Positions 1 to 7,643 of a stretch of DNA of 24,401 nt are shown here, piece after piece; the first letter of the stretch is position 1; the number at the start of each line of letters is the position of its first letter. The notes beneath the pieces are model-generated. The model worked only from the letters and a program-made list of their open reading frames with translations. It was not told the DNA's origin and searched no databases. A program made the translations under genes and the position numbers. Origin of the DNA: a virus; the IMG/VR virus record IMGVR_UViG_3300050821_008655, positions 1 through 24,401 of that record. One strand, given 5' to 3'.

Positions 1-343
1 AGCCGTCGGCCGTCGCAACCACGTCAGCGACATAAGTTCCTGGCAACCGCATCTGCATTGATGTGACTGGAGCAACGAACAAAAGAAACCCATAGTTAGG
101 AAAAGCCCCGACGGATAGAGATTGATCGTCAGTGGAAAGCGTCATGAGAACTTCATGATCAGTCGGACTCCTACGAACGTACATGTTGAAGGAGATCCCG
201 CGTAGGTCGAGCTGCTGCGCCGGTACGCCTAGGCTTGGTGATCCTGTGCCGCCGACATTGAAGAGAACGCTCTCGACCATATCCTCGTTGTTGCCGGTCA
301 TGATCGACATCTGCGTCAGAGGCAACGCGAGGATATTTGTCAT
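1..343 (-). CDS. Unknown phage tail-region protein (3' end outside window)
   Basis: An open frame begins with ATG at 343 and runs off the left edge, giving 114 codons with no stop. The protein starts MTNILALPLTQMSIMTGNNE and contains the stretches LDLRGISFNMYVRRSPTDHE and FLLFVAPVTSMQMRLPGTYV. The alternation of hydrophobic residues suggests a beta-sandwich. The pattern 'LDLRGISFNMYVRR' resembles N-terminal domains of small phage baseplate or fibre-associated proteins that begin with a 'linear in dLtG...vr' strand, but this is a weak resemblance and I do not assign a family. It lies 23 bases after the stop of the small Cys/His protein and follows the tail fibre, a place where phages keep fibre accessory or lysis genes. 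No convincing Shine-Dalgarno precedes the ATG, so its translation may depend on the upstream gene. Confidence 0.7.
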   Translation of the reverse strand, partial: MTNILALPLTQMSIMTGNNEDMVESVLFNVGGTGSPSLGVPAQQLDLRGISFNMYVRRSPTDHEVLMTLSTDDQSLSVGAFPNYGFLLFVAPVTSMQMRLPGTYVADVVATADG

Positions 344-366
344 GGCAAATCACGAACAAACGCAGG

Positions 367-573
367 TCATTTTGTTCCTGGAGGCACACCGGTTAGATTT
401 TGAATGTGTTGCGCCAAGGATACCTTCTTTAGAAGAGTCGGATCTGGCTCCCAATCATCCAAGCATTCCGGATGAATATTCGCGGTCGCTTCCTTGTTGC
501 CAATTCGCTTGGTGACGCGCGCTAGCATACCTGGCCCACCGCAAGCAGCACACAGATTTTCGTCGTTAGCCAT
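367..573 (-). CDS. Small Cys/His putative zinc-binding protein
   Basis: This 68-residue protein has a C-x2-C motif at residues 8-11 (CAAC) and an H-x2-C motif at 34-37 (HPEC). The spacing C-x2-C-x22-H-x2-C is that of a single LIM-like or treble-clef zinc site. The ligands are seen; zinc binding is inferred. The segment between them is basic (RVTKRIGNK), and the C-terminus is unremarkable. The ATG is preceded by AAGGGAG nine bases upstream, a good ribosome binding site. It starts 19 bases after the fibre gene stop and is followed 23 bases later by the partial gene at the left edge, so it is part of the same transcript. Function is unknown; possibilities are a small regulator or a structural accessory protein. 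Confidence 0.75.
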   Translation of the reverse strand: MANDENLCAACGGPGMLARVTKRIGNKEATANIHPECLDDWEPDPTLLKKVSLAQHIQNLTGVPPGTK

Positions 574-591
574 CTTTGTTTTCTCCCTTTC

Positions 592-2328
592 TTACGCGTA
601 GACTGTTGGTTGCAATGGTCCCGTCAAGGTCACGCCGCCGGAGTTCAATGAGCCATAGGCACACCCAATGACTGACATTATGCTGCTTGGATCACAAGCA
701 TAATCAGAATTACCATTAGAGGTTGCAACCGAACCGGTGAAAAATCCTGCAGCCTTGTAGATCGCCACTCCACCGTTCAAATAATTGCATTGCATATAGG
801 ACGTGCCTCCGTACTGAGACTGTCCTGGTATCGCGCCTGTCGCCCACATGAAAACAGTTCCGCTCAGTCCAGCGTATACGCCCATCCCCGCATTGCCGAT
901 CGAGATGCAAGGAGTCACGAACTTGAATTCGCCGTTCGATACGATGAACCCGGCCGATCCTTGGCAAGAGCACGCAAAGCACGGTTCCTGAAATTCTATG
1001 TTACCGCCGGTAGCGGCAAAACCGGCGCCACCGCTACCCCATACAGCGACATTCTTGCAGATCATGTTGGTACGACGATTCATGACCGCATAAGCACCAG
1101 AATTCGGCGCGGCAGTGTTCTCGCCCGTGATGAGAATGTCGCGCACAACCGGCGAACCAGGACCGAGATTGGTCAAGCCTATGGCTAACCCAGGAGCAAA
1201 ATTGCCGAAGTGCGTGGTATAATTGAACTGAATCTCGGTACCGAAACGAGCGCGCAGCATCACGATGTTTGTCGCCGCATCATTGGCACGGTTAGCTGCA
1301 GCAAATCCAGTACGGGCAAAATCTGAAAGTGTCGGTGCCGCCGTCAGCATCGTGCCTTTCAAAATCATGCGGTCGGCGCTCGGATGGTAGATCGAGATTG
1401 GCGAATAGATCCCGGTCGCGAGCTGAATAGTCAGTGTCGCAGTCGGATAAATCGTCTTGCGCGCAAGCGCGGCTAACAAACTCGCCACTGTCGGGAAGCG
1501 CGTCGTTGGAACATTGATCGTAACATTTGAGGAGATCGCCGGATTTGGCCGGATATAAAAGTTGGTCCCGTCATAGACAAATTCCACGACGTCGCCCGCG
1601 AGCACATCACCGGGGAGAAGATCACTGCCATCTGGAGCTTTTACTGGATGCACTGGAAGAGCATTCACCTTCAAAGTGGTTACATCGGTGACATTGTTAG
1701 CCACCTTGACCAACAAAACAGCGCCAGCGTTCAACACCGTGATGGCAGGACTGAACGGCGCAACGATGTTGTTTACAGTTCCGGTATCGACCACGTATGG
1801 GATGTTGACATTGACGAAGTTGACTGTGCCGGCTTGGCCTGCGCCGCCAAAGTTGGTGAGCTGCCACGCGGTCCCATCCCAGGTCACCTCGATGATGGCA
1901 CCGGCTCGTATCTCGGCGTTGGCCGGGCTCGATCCATCCATCTTTCTGATCGGCGCCGCACCGGCACCGGCGTCGAGCGTCATCGAAGTGTGCGTGACGT
2001 CGACCAGGTTGTCATGGAGAACGCGAATGCGAAGCGGAAGCCCTCGCGTGTACGTTTGGATTGCAGGAGTAAACGCTACCACCAGAGCGTTGACCGTTCC
2101 GGTGTCGTCCGCAAAGTTCATCGCCTGGCTTCTGGTCCCCTTCGCCAGCTGAAAGAGATCAGCGTCGTCAGGAACGATGCTGCTCGAGCTGATGAAATTG
2201 ACGATCTCGCGCTGCGGATACTCTATGCTTGCCGCGGGCGGAATCGAGCCCTGCACTCCGGTTTGCGGGTTTCCGTTAACGTACCCAGCATTCAGATCAC
2301 TGACACCCCAAGGCGCTTGATACTTCAC
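592..2328 (-). CDS. Tail fibre / tailspike with beta-helix domain
   Basis: The start chosen is GTG at 2328 (protein of 578 residues), because GGAG lies seven bases upstream and the frame upstream of it overlaps the gp48-like gene. The N-terminus (residues about 1-70) has the tail-fibre style 'VNGNPQTGVQGSIPPAASIE' followed by 'YPQREIVNFI', typical of the baseplate-attachment end of phage fibres. Two related blocks of about 85 residues follow, each containing D-T-G-T-V-N, P-A-I, D-V-T, D-G-S and D-G-T motifs in the same order. From about residue 265 to the end the sequence is glycine- and aliphatic-rich, with short strand-turn repeats that suggest a parallel beta-helix (pectin-lyase-like), as in tailspikes. 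Cysteines cluster near FACSCQGS. It closes the baseplate block after gp48, as the Mu fibre gene does. The role is host recognition; depolymerase activity is possible but no catalytic residues can be named. Confidence 0.85.
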   Translation of the reverse strand: MKYQAPWGVSDLNAGYVNGNPQTGVQGSIPPAASIEYPQREIVNFISSSSIVPDDADLFQLAKGTRSQAMNFADDTGTVNALVVAFTPAIQTYTRGLPLRIRVLHDNLVDVTHTSMTLDAGAGAAPIRKMDGSSPANAEIRAGAIIEVTWDGTAWQLTNFGGAGQAGTVNFVNVNIPYVVDTGTVNNIVAPFSPAITVLNAGAVLLVKVANNVTDVTTLKVNALPVHPVKAPDGSDLLPGDVLAGDVVEFVYDGTNFYIRPNPAISSNVTINVPTTRFPTVASLLAALARKTIYPTATLTIQLATGIYSPISIYHPSADRMILKGTMLTAAPTLSDFARTGFAAANRANDAATNIVMLRARFGTEIQFNYTTHFGNFAPGLAIGLTNLGPGSPVVRDILITGENTAAPNSGAYAVMNRRTNMICKNVAVWGSGGAGFAATGGNIEFQEPCFACSCQGSAGFIVSNGEFKFVTPCISIGNAGMGVYAGLSGTVFMWATGAIPGQSQYGGTSYMQCNYLNGGVAIYKAAGFFTGSVATSNGNSDYACDPSSIMSVIGCAYGSLNSGGVTLTGPLQPTVYA

Positions 2329-2359
2329 TATTATTCTCCGCTCTCTAAGACGTACGCTT

Positions 2360-3082
2360 TCATGGTGTCCCTGCCATCGATCCACCGTAGAACAAACCAG
2401 AATAGTCATAGACAAGCGCGGTGTGCGCCGGCTTCCAGCGATTCAACAGACACTCGAAATCAGACTCGACGCCGATGCGGAGATGATGATCGACGCCGCA
2501 TTGGCTTACAGAGCAGCGAAACCAGATAAGCCGCGCCTGACCGGCGTGCGCGGTCCAATAGTATCGAATCTCAGGCGGCCCGATCTCCCAGCGAAAATGG
2601 ATATTATCTTCACCGTCCAAGAGATTGACGCCACGCGTGTCACCGACTTGACTCACGCCGACCATGAACGGGCTTTTTTCGGTGATCGTGATCTGGTGGC
2701 CGATCCAAGCCGCCATCCGGATGAAAAAATCCCGCGACTGCTCGCCTAGCAGCGTCATCTGCAAGACGAGCATCTTGCGTCGCTCGTCGAGCGTGGTGGT
2801 GTCCGGATAGCAGGGATCTGGCAGACCCCAGTTGCGCTCCCAGTCCGGCAGCAGCTCGGTAGTCTTGCGCGGATCGCTCTCGACCTCCAACAAGTCCGCG
2901 GCGCGCTGATCGACAAAACCCCAATAGTTGTTCAGCCCAAAGCACGCGTCGACCAGAATCGATCCCGGCTCGCGCGGCCACGCCTGCCCGGTCGGCAGCA
3001 GCTCGAGATATTGCAGCGCATAATCGTTGCCGCTGCGACGAATATGTTTGTCAGGAAGTAATGCTGAGGATTGTGCCGGCAT
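2360..3082 (-). CDS. Mu gp48-like baseplate protein (DUF2313)
   Basis: The protein contains YLELLPTGQAWPREPGS near its start, then LLPDWERNWGLPDPC and ERRKMLVLQMTLLGEQSRDF, the hallmark pattern of the gp48/DUF2313 baseplate family (also called YmfQ). This family sits beside gp47 in the wedge and joins it to the tail fibre. I chose the ATG at 3082 (240 residues) over an in-frame ATG at 3094, because AGGA lies about ten bases upstream of the former and directly abuts the latter. The gene overlaps the 3' end of gp47 by 32 bases, suggesting coupled translation. The C-terminal part (after about residue 120) contains FMVGVSQVGDTRGVNL and several Cys/His residues (CSVSQCGVDHH). Length is in the usual 190-250 range. 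Order gp46-gp47-gp48-fibre is as in Mu. Confidence 0.9.
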   Translation of the reverse strand: MPAQSSALLPDKHIRRSGNDYALQYLELLPTGQAWPREPGSILVDACFGLNNYWGFVDQRAADLLEVESDPRKTTELLPDWERNWGLPDPCYPDTTTLDERRKMLVLQMTLLGEQSRDFFIRMAAWIGHQITITEKSPFMVGVSQVGDTRGVNLLDGEDNIHFRWEIGPPEIRYYWTAHAGQARLIWFRCSVSQCGVDHHLRIGVESDFECLLNRWKPAHTALVYDYSGLFYGGSMAGTP

Positions 3083-4166
3083 CGTAGAATACATTCCTGA
3101 GAACGGCCATGTGACCGATACTCGGCATTACATCGTCGCTCGAATCCTGAAGATCGAACGATATGACGTTAGCCACCGACATGATGGCATAATACTTCCA
3201 AGCGCTGAAAATCGTCTGCCCTGGGGCAGCGCGCAGATAGAGCATCCCCAACAAGCTTTGGTGCACCGCAGCACGTGTGGCCTCGTCGTTGGGATTGAGA
3301 CCAGCGATCTTGACGTCGATCGGCTGTGGAATAGGACCGAAGACAAACGTGTCTTTCACCGTGACCGGACGCTTGAAGTTGACGTAATTCGTCACAGCCT
3401 CAACGTCTGAAGCCAGCGGAAAGCCGGCGTTGCTGTTAGCGCGCAGCTGGTCGCACATGAAGCGCACGGTCACCGTCCCGATCCCCATCTCCACGTTGGC
3501 CCACGCCCGCGTCACGCCGTTCACCGCCTTCGCCCACGCGACGTAGTCGTAGTTCGCGCCTCCCATCGGCGGCTGGCGGATACGTTCCAGAACGCGGATG
3601 CGAAGGTCGTCGTCGGTCTCCTCGTCGGTGCCGGTCTCCAAGGCGACCACCGTCGCGGTGCCGTCGAGCCCGTCTACCGGAGTAACGACAGAGAGCATCG
3701 CGCCTGAATCGAGGTTCCCGGCGGAGCCTGGAACGAGCGCTTGAACGGGCACCGGGGTGTCAGCCTGGGACTGCGCCAGCGTGACGAAGCTAGTGGTTTC
3801 GTAGCCGGCTTGCGTGCTCCCATAGTTGAGCTGCGTATTAGCGGGGACAACGGTGCCAGCCACGCCGGTCAGGGCCACCGTTCCAGTCGAGAACGAGGCG
3901 GCCTTTCTCCCGGTCGAACCGTCGGCGTTGACCAGCCAGATATCGCCGTGCCGATCGAGCCACTCCTGTTCGGCGGTGTCAGGCAAAAGTTGCAGCGCCA
4001 GCCAGTCGACATACTGCAGCGTCAGGTGGCAGACCGCACCCTGGTTGTCCGAGAGCACCCGCAGCACGGAGTTCGGCACCATGGCGTCGGCGCCGGGCAG
4101 ATAGGCTTGGATGCTGTCGCGTACGAGCGACCGCACCTCTTTGAGCGTGGGAGTTGCCCAAGGCAT
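3051..4166 (-). CDS. Mu gp47-like baseplate J protein
   Basis: This 371-residue protein matches the baseplate J / gp47 family in length and in order of motifs. It has an N-terminal helical part with LRVLSDNQGAVCHLTLQYVD and QEWLDRHGDIW, a central beta part with GTVVPANTQLNYGS and QALVPGSAGNLDSG, then ETDDDLRIRVLERIRQPPMG and VTRAWANVEMGIGTVTVRFM. The last group is the strongest signature: proline/glycine after the arginine-rich helix, then the 'gV..awv.p...G.GtV.v.f' strand. It forms the baseplate wedge ring together with gp46 and gp48. Its ATG overlaps the gp46 stop in TAATG (one base shared), and its tail overlaps the gp48 start by 32 bases. No anomalies were seen. Confidence 0.95.
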   Translation of the reverse strand: MPWATPTLKEVRSLVRDSIQAYLPGADAMVPNSVLRVLSDNQGAVCHLTLQYVDWLALQLLPDTAEQEWLDRHGDIWLVNADGSTGRKAASFSTGTVALTGVAGTVVPANTQLNYGSTQAGYETTSFVTLAQSQADTPVPVQALVPGSAGNLDSGAMLSVVTPVDGLDGTATVVALETGTDEETDDDLRIRVLERIRQPPMGGANYDYVAWAKAVNGVTRAWANVEMGIGTVTVRFMCDQLRANSNAGFPLASDVEAVTNYVNFKRPVTVKDTFVFGPIPQPIDVKIAGLNPNDEATRAAVHQSLLGMLYLRAAPGQTIFSAWKYYAIMSVANVISFDLQDSSDDVMPSIGHMAVLRNVFYDAGTILSITS

Positions 4167-4711
4167 TAGTTCTGCTCCGGAGTGCCGATGTCGGCGAAGC
4201 CGCTCTCGCCGATTATCCCGGTCCAGAGAATCTGATAGCGCAGGTCTATCTCCAAGATCGGTCCCCTATAGATGCGAACGAGAGCGTCGATGCGCTGCAT
4301 ATCCACTCTAGTGACGACTACTTCCATGCTGGAACCGATGCGCTGATCCAGAAACGGCTGTATCGCCTCGCGAATGTAGTTCTCGATGCGGACCGTGGTC
4401 GCGCCTTGCTGCGCTCCAGAGCCGACGATCTTCTCGCGACGCATGAGCCACAGCCGCGTTCCGATCGGCCATCCGTTCCAGATCTCCTCGGCGTCCGCGT
4501 CGCCCCACCATCCCCGGCGATTGGTGTCGTCTGGGTCTGGAAGCACGTCGCCGGGCTCGGCGAGCCGATCGGTCCCGAGCGCCACGATGACCGCGGTGGC
4601 AAGCGACTGCGTGTCGTCCAGCGTGCCGTTGCCGAGCAGGTTCCAGTCGATCTGGACGACGCCCTGACCGGGAAAGAGCGTGTTCTGGACGAGGCGAATA
4701 TCTGCACCCAT
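4166..4711 (-). CDS. Mu gp46-like baseplate wedge protein
   Basis: The 181-residue protein contains LATAVIVALGTDRLAEPGDV followed by RRGWWGDADAEE and GTRLWLMRREKIVG. This is the GP46 family pattern (aspartate-rich loop, R-G-W-W-G-D, then the S/T-R-L-W-L-L-R-R-E-K helix). A helix 'RIENYIREAIQPFLD' and a beta-rich tail complete it. The family forms part of the baseplate wedge in Mu-like phages. I chose ATG at 4711 over the TTG just upstream because GAGG lies seven bases before the ATG. It follows the third fibre-like paralog by nine bases and overlaps gp47 by one base. In Mu gp46 directly follows gp45; here three paralogous genes separate the two. Confidence 0.92.
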   Translation of the reverse strand: MGADIRLVQNTLFPGQGVVQIDWNLLGNGTLDDTQSLATAVIVALGTDRLAEPGDVLPDPDDTNRRGWWGDADAEEIWNGWPIGTRLWLMRREKIVGSGAQQGATTVRIENYIREAIQPFLDQRIGSSMEVVVTRVDMQRIDALVRIYRGPILEIDLRYQILWTGIIGESGFADIGTPEQN

Positions 4712-4720
4712 CAAAGAACC

Positions 4721-6736
4721 TCAAGAATAAAACCCTGATATTTGAGATAGCACGATAGCGGAAGGCACTGAACTCGACCAATTGGCAGCACCAGTCAGCA
4801 ACGCTGCTGCGTCACCAGGTGCCCAATAACTCGTAATTCCTAAAACGCCTTGCGATTGGTAAACTCCACCGCCAGTGATACGCAATCTGACGACAATACC
4901 GTTTGTGCCGTCAACTCCGTGCGCAAGCTCATCGGAGACTAAAGTTTGCCCTGCTGTTATAGTAGCCCCTGGTTGTCCACCAAATAACAGTTGAGACGAC
5001 GATACCATCTCGAATCCAAATGGATGCTGAGGAGACCGTGGGCCGATGTAGCACTTATCAAACGTGAAAGGACCATAGCCCTGCAACGAGATTTTTGTCT
5101 TGTCGCCAGCGCGGGTCGGACTAATCGTGCTACTATCAATTGAAATCGCGAGAGTGACCCCGCCCCATCCAGATATTCCTTGACTGTATTTAAGCATTGG
5201 CAAGCGCGGATAGTATCCCACATTGGGATACTCAGCCTGAATCATATTAACGGCATACGCAACATCCCCACCGTTTGAATAACCACTCACGCGGTTCGGG
5301 TTCAAAGCCGTATCGCCTGCCGCGTACCAAGCATGAAAGCCTGGAGGGGTGCCACTGTCGGCGGTGCCACCTCCGCTTGGGACACCAACAAGATAAACAA
5401 CAAGCCCATTTGTTCCGTCGATGCCTTGCGCAACCTCGTCAGACACCAAAATACCAGCTCCGCCCGCGACTGACGCGACAATGCCTCCAGGTTGACCGTT
5501 GAATGTCAATTGAACGAGGCCGCCAGGATCTGGGCTTGGCGTGTAATATTTATCTGATGACTGACCAGAAGTTTGAAGAACACGTGGCCCGATATAGCAT
5601 TTAGTGAACTGTAAGTTCGTGCCTTTCAGGACAACTCTAGTCTTGCTCCCCCCACTGATTAGATTCAACGCGCTCGCATCGACGGTTATGGCCATAGTGA
5701 GGCCATTGATCGAAGAAGAACCACTAGTCAACCATAGTCCGGCACGCGTGACAAGGATCGAAGAGGAGGCTAGGACCGGAGGGCCACCGCCATCACCTCC
5801 TCCTCCAGTGACGCCGCCGCCGGTGACAGTGCCGGTCGGCGGAGGTGGCGAAGCCGTTGTGTCCCAACCAGACGTAACGTCATACGCAATGACGCCTGCG
5901 AGCGTAGTAAGAGAGTTTATTATCTGTGTTTTGACTAGACGCGTTGTTTGCAGTTGGTTGCGCCTCCAAAGAATGCCCCATATCAGTTCGCGCATCTGCG
6001 CCATCGTCAAGCGCACCATCACGGTCGAATTGAGCGGCGGCCAGTCGACAGGCGGCCCGGCTATTGCCGGCGGAGCATTGATCGGAGCCTTGCTCATAGC
6101 GACGTTCGGCTGCTGCGTCACACCGCCGCCTGACACACCCGTGACACCGGATCCAGTAGCCTGCCATGACCCGTCCGCTATCGTGTCGTGTCTTCCATCC
6201 GTATTCGTCAAAAAAATGTCTGGGATATTGTCCGTTGAGGGCGAAATGGCCGAAGCGGCAACGCTCTGAGTGAGAGGTGTCTGAACCGACATTGCGTTGA
6301 CGTTGTCGGCGAACTGAGCATCGCCGACCGTGACCGCGTTGGCGACATCCCATGCCATGATCGCGGACTGCATCTCAACCACAGCCTGATCAGTAGCTTC
6401 CCAGGTATTACCCGCGTAGACGACCGGCAGTTGCCGCTTGCTGTTGAAGAGACCATCAACCAAGCCGATCTTGACCATCTTTGCTTGCACCAGCGTGATC
6501 GGAAACGCAAGCGCGGAAGCTTGCGTGATCCACGCATTCACGAATGAAGCGTATGGCGTCACGTCGATGAACGGCTCCAACAAGCGCAGCCGATCGTTGT
6601 ATTCGATATTGCCAGATCCGCTGCTGCAATCGTAGATGACAACGGCAACATTGCTCGGGACTGGCGAGGTATCGATCGCGAGCGGCTGATTATCGATCGA
6701 CATGATACCTTCAGATCGGGCAACGACAAGATCCAA
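4721..6736 (-). CDS. Fibre-like paralog 3, DUF4376-like with duplicated C-terminal domains
   Basis: Residues 1-295 are a paralog of the two proteins encoded just upstream. They share VARSEGIMSIDNQPLAIDTS, FNSKRQLP, an aromatic T-W-(E/D)-A-(S/T)-D-Q-A helix, and W-P-P-L-N followed by a long helix ending in a G-W. The two halves (K-R-x-L-P...W-D-V-A and W-P-P-L...) resemble the DUF4376 layout of fibre-associated proteins. After a proline/glycine linker (PPPPTGTVTGGGVTGGGG) comes an extension of about 350 residues absent from the paralogs. It holds two copies of a beta-rich domain, each with K-C-Y-I-G-P-R, then G-Q-P-G and V-S-D-E-(V/L)-A-x-G-(I/V)-D-G-T-N-G. I chose TTG at 6736 (671 residues) because it aligns with the paralog starts and has GGGG seven bases upstream; an ATG at 6742 lies too close to that site. 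It is the largest and most likely receptor-contacting member. No enzyme motif was seen. Confidence 0.8.
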   Translation of the reverse strand: MDLVVARSEGIMSIDNQPLAIDTSPVPSNVAVVIYDCSSGSGNIEYNDRLRLLEPFIDVTPYASFVNAWITQASALAFPITLVQAKMVKIGLVDGLFNSKRQLPVVYAGNTWEATDQAVVEMQSAIMAWDVANAVTVGDAQFADNVNAMSVQTPLTQSVAASAISPSTDNIPDIFLTNTDGRHDTIADGSWQATGSGVTGVSGGGVTQQPNVAMSKAPINAPPAIAGPPVDWPPLNSTVMVRLTMAQMRELIWGILWRRNQLQTTRLVKTQIINSLTTLAGVIAYDVTSGWDTTASPPPPTGTVTGGGVTGGGGDGGGPPVLASSSILVTRAGLWLTSGSSSINGLTMAITVDASALNLISGGSKTRVVLKGTNLQFTKCYIGPRVLQTSGQSSDKYYTPSPDPGGLVQLTFNGQPGGIVASVAGGAGILVSDEVAQGIDGTNGLVVYLVGVPSGGGTADSGTPPGFHAWYAAGDTALNPNRVSGYSNGGDVAYAVNMIQAEYPNVGYYPRLPMLKYSQGISGWGGVTLAISIDSSTISPTRAGDKTKISLQGYGPFTFDKCYIGPRSPQHPFGFEMVSSSQLLFGGQPGATITAGQTLVSDELAHGVDGTNGIVVRLRITGGGVYQSQGVLGITSYWAPGDAAALLTGAANWSSSVPSAIVLSQISGFYS
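4778..5710 (-). repeat. Two copies of a beta-rich domain in paralog 3
   Basis: Copy A lies at about 5710-5288 and copy B at about 5170-4778, separated by a spacer of some 40 codons. Both copies carry, in order, a strand with (T/S)-x-(I/L)-x-(I/V)-D-(A/S)-S, then (S/D)-K-T-(R/K)-(V/I)-x-L-(K/Q)-G, K-C-Y-I-G-P-R, L-x-F-(N/G)-G-Q-P-G, V-S-D-E, D-G-T-N-G-(L/I)-V-V, and a final W-Y-A-A-G-D or Y-W-A-P-G-D. The pattern resembles the beta-sandwich modules that precede SGNH hydrolase-like domains in phage tail proteins. No hydrolase domain follows here. The copies have diverged at the DNA level, so the duplication is old. Confidence 0.75.
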
Positions 6737-6746
6737 ACCCATACCC

Positions 6747-7640
6747 CTATGACGTTGGCCATCCCGCTGTTGCGTCGTAGGTGATCACAGCAGCGATGGT
6801 CGTCAACAAATTTATCGTGTTCTTCTTGGCCAATCGCGTGGACTGCAACGTGGCACGCCGCGATTGAATGTTAGAGAGCAAAGTTCGCATGCTCATCATG
6901 CTGAGAGTGACAGGCAAGGTCGCATTGAGCGGAGGCCAAGAAACATTCGGCCCCGACGTTGACTGATAAGTCATAGCGCTCTTGCTTCCTACATACGCGG
7001 GCTGCTGATTTACTCCACCGCCAGTGACACCGCTCGGATAAATCCATCCTGGTGAGTTCGTAAAAGTCGGGGACCAGCCTGTCTTGGCGCCAGTTCTGGG
7101 ACTTATGTCGTACAGATAACGAATAAAAGATGTATCGCCACCAGCGCCCGACGGTTGCGACGCGCTTTGAGTCAAAATGACCTGCAAGCTCATGCCGTTG
7201 ACGCTGTTTGCAAGGGCAGCGTCGCCAGCAGATATCGCCGCCGCGATATCCCAGGAGTTCACGGCCGCCTGCATTCCGGCCAACGCTTGGTCGCTCGCAT
7301 CCCATGTCTGTCCAGCATAGCTGATCGGAAGCTGACGTTTGCTGTTGAAGATACCGTCAACGAGTCCAAGTTTTACCGTTTTCGCCTGCGCAAGCGTGAT
7401 CGTCATTCCGATGATTGCCGCAGCCGCAGTGATCCACGCGTTCACGAATGGAGCGTAAGGCATGACATCTGTGAACGGACTAAGCACGCGTAGACTATTG
7501 TTGTATTCCAAGTTGCCAGATCCTCTAGAGCAGTCATAGGCAACGATCTCGATATTCGCAACAAGAGGTGAGGTATCGATCGCAAGCGGCTGATTGTCTA
7601 TCGACATGACGCCTTCAGATCGAGCGATAAGCAAGTCCAT
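6747..7640 (-). CDS. Fibre-like paralog 2, DUF4376-like
   Basis: This 297-residue protein is the middle of three tandem paralogs. Its N-terminus (MDLLIARSEGVMSIDNQPLA) is nearly the same as in its neighbours. FNSKRQLPIS and QTWDASDQALAGMQAAVNSW form the first half of the DUF4376-like pattern, and WPPLNATLPVTLSMMSM with the helix after it forms the second half, ending in ATAGWPTS. Between the halves (about residues 140-230) is a segment that differs from the paralogs in sequence and length, apart from a shared V-(S/T)-G-G-G motif. The ATG at 7640 lies three bases after the previous stop with no strong Shine-Dalgarno, so coupled translation is likely. DUF4376-like regions occur in tail fibres and fibre chaperones; which role applies here is not settled by sequence. 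Confidence 0.8.
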   Translation of the reverse strand: MDLLIARSEGVMSIDNQPLAIDTSPLVANIEIVAYDCSRGSGNLEYNNSLRVLSPFTDVMPYAPFVNAWITAAAAIIGMTITLAQAKTVKLGLVDGIFNSKRQLPISYAGQTWDASDQALAGMQAAVNSWDIAAAISAGDAALANSVNGMSLQVILTQSASQPSGAGGDTSFIRYLYDISPRTGAKTGWSPTFTNSPGWIYPSGVTGGGVNQQPAYVGSKSAMTYQSTSGPNVSWPPLNATLPVTLSMMSMRTLLSNIQSRRATLQSTRLAKKNTINLLTTIAAVITYDATAGWPTS

Positions 7641-7643
7641 TTT

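Noticed and set aside
183-515. Plus-strand 110-codon frame near the left end
   Set aside because: It lies opposite two minus-strand genes with better coding evidence and has no ribosome binding site or domain.
592-2415. Longer 607-codon form of the tail fibre
   Set aside because: The first 29 codons overlap the gp48 end and read as basic, non-fibre sequence; GTG at 2328 has GGAG at proper distance and begins a typical fibre N-terminus.
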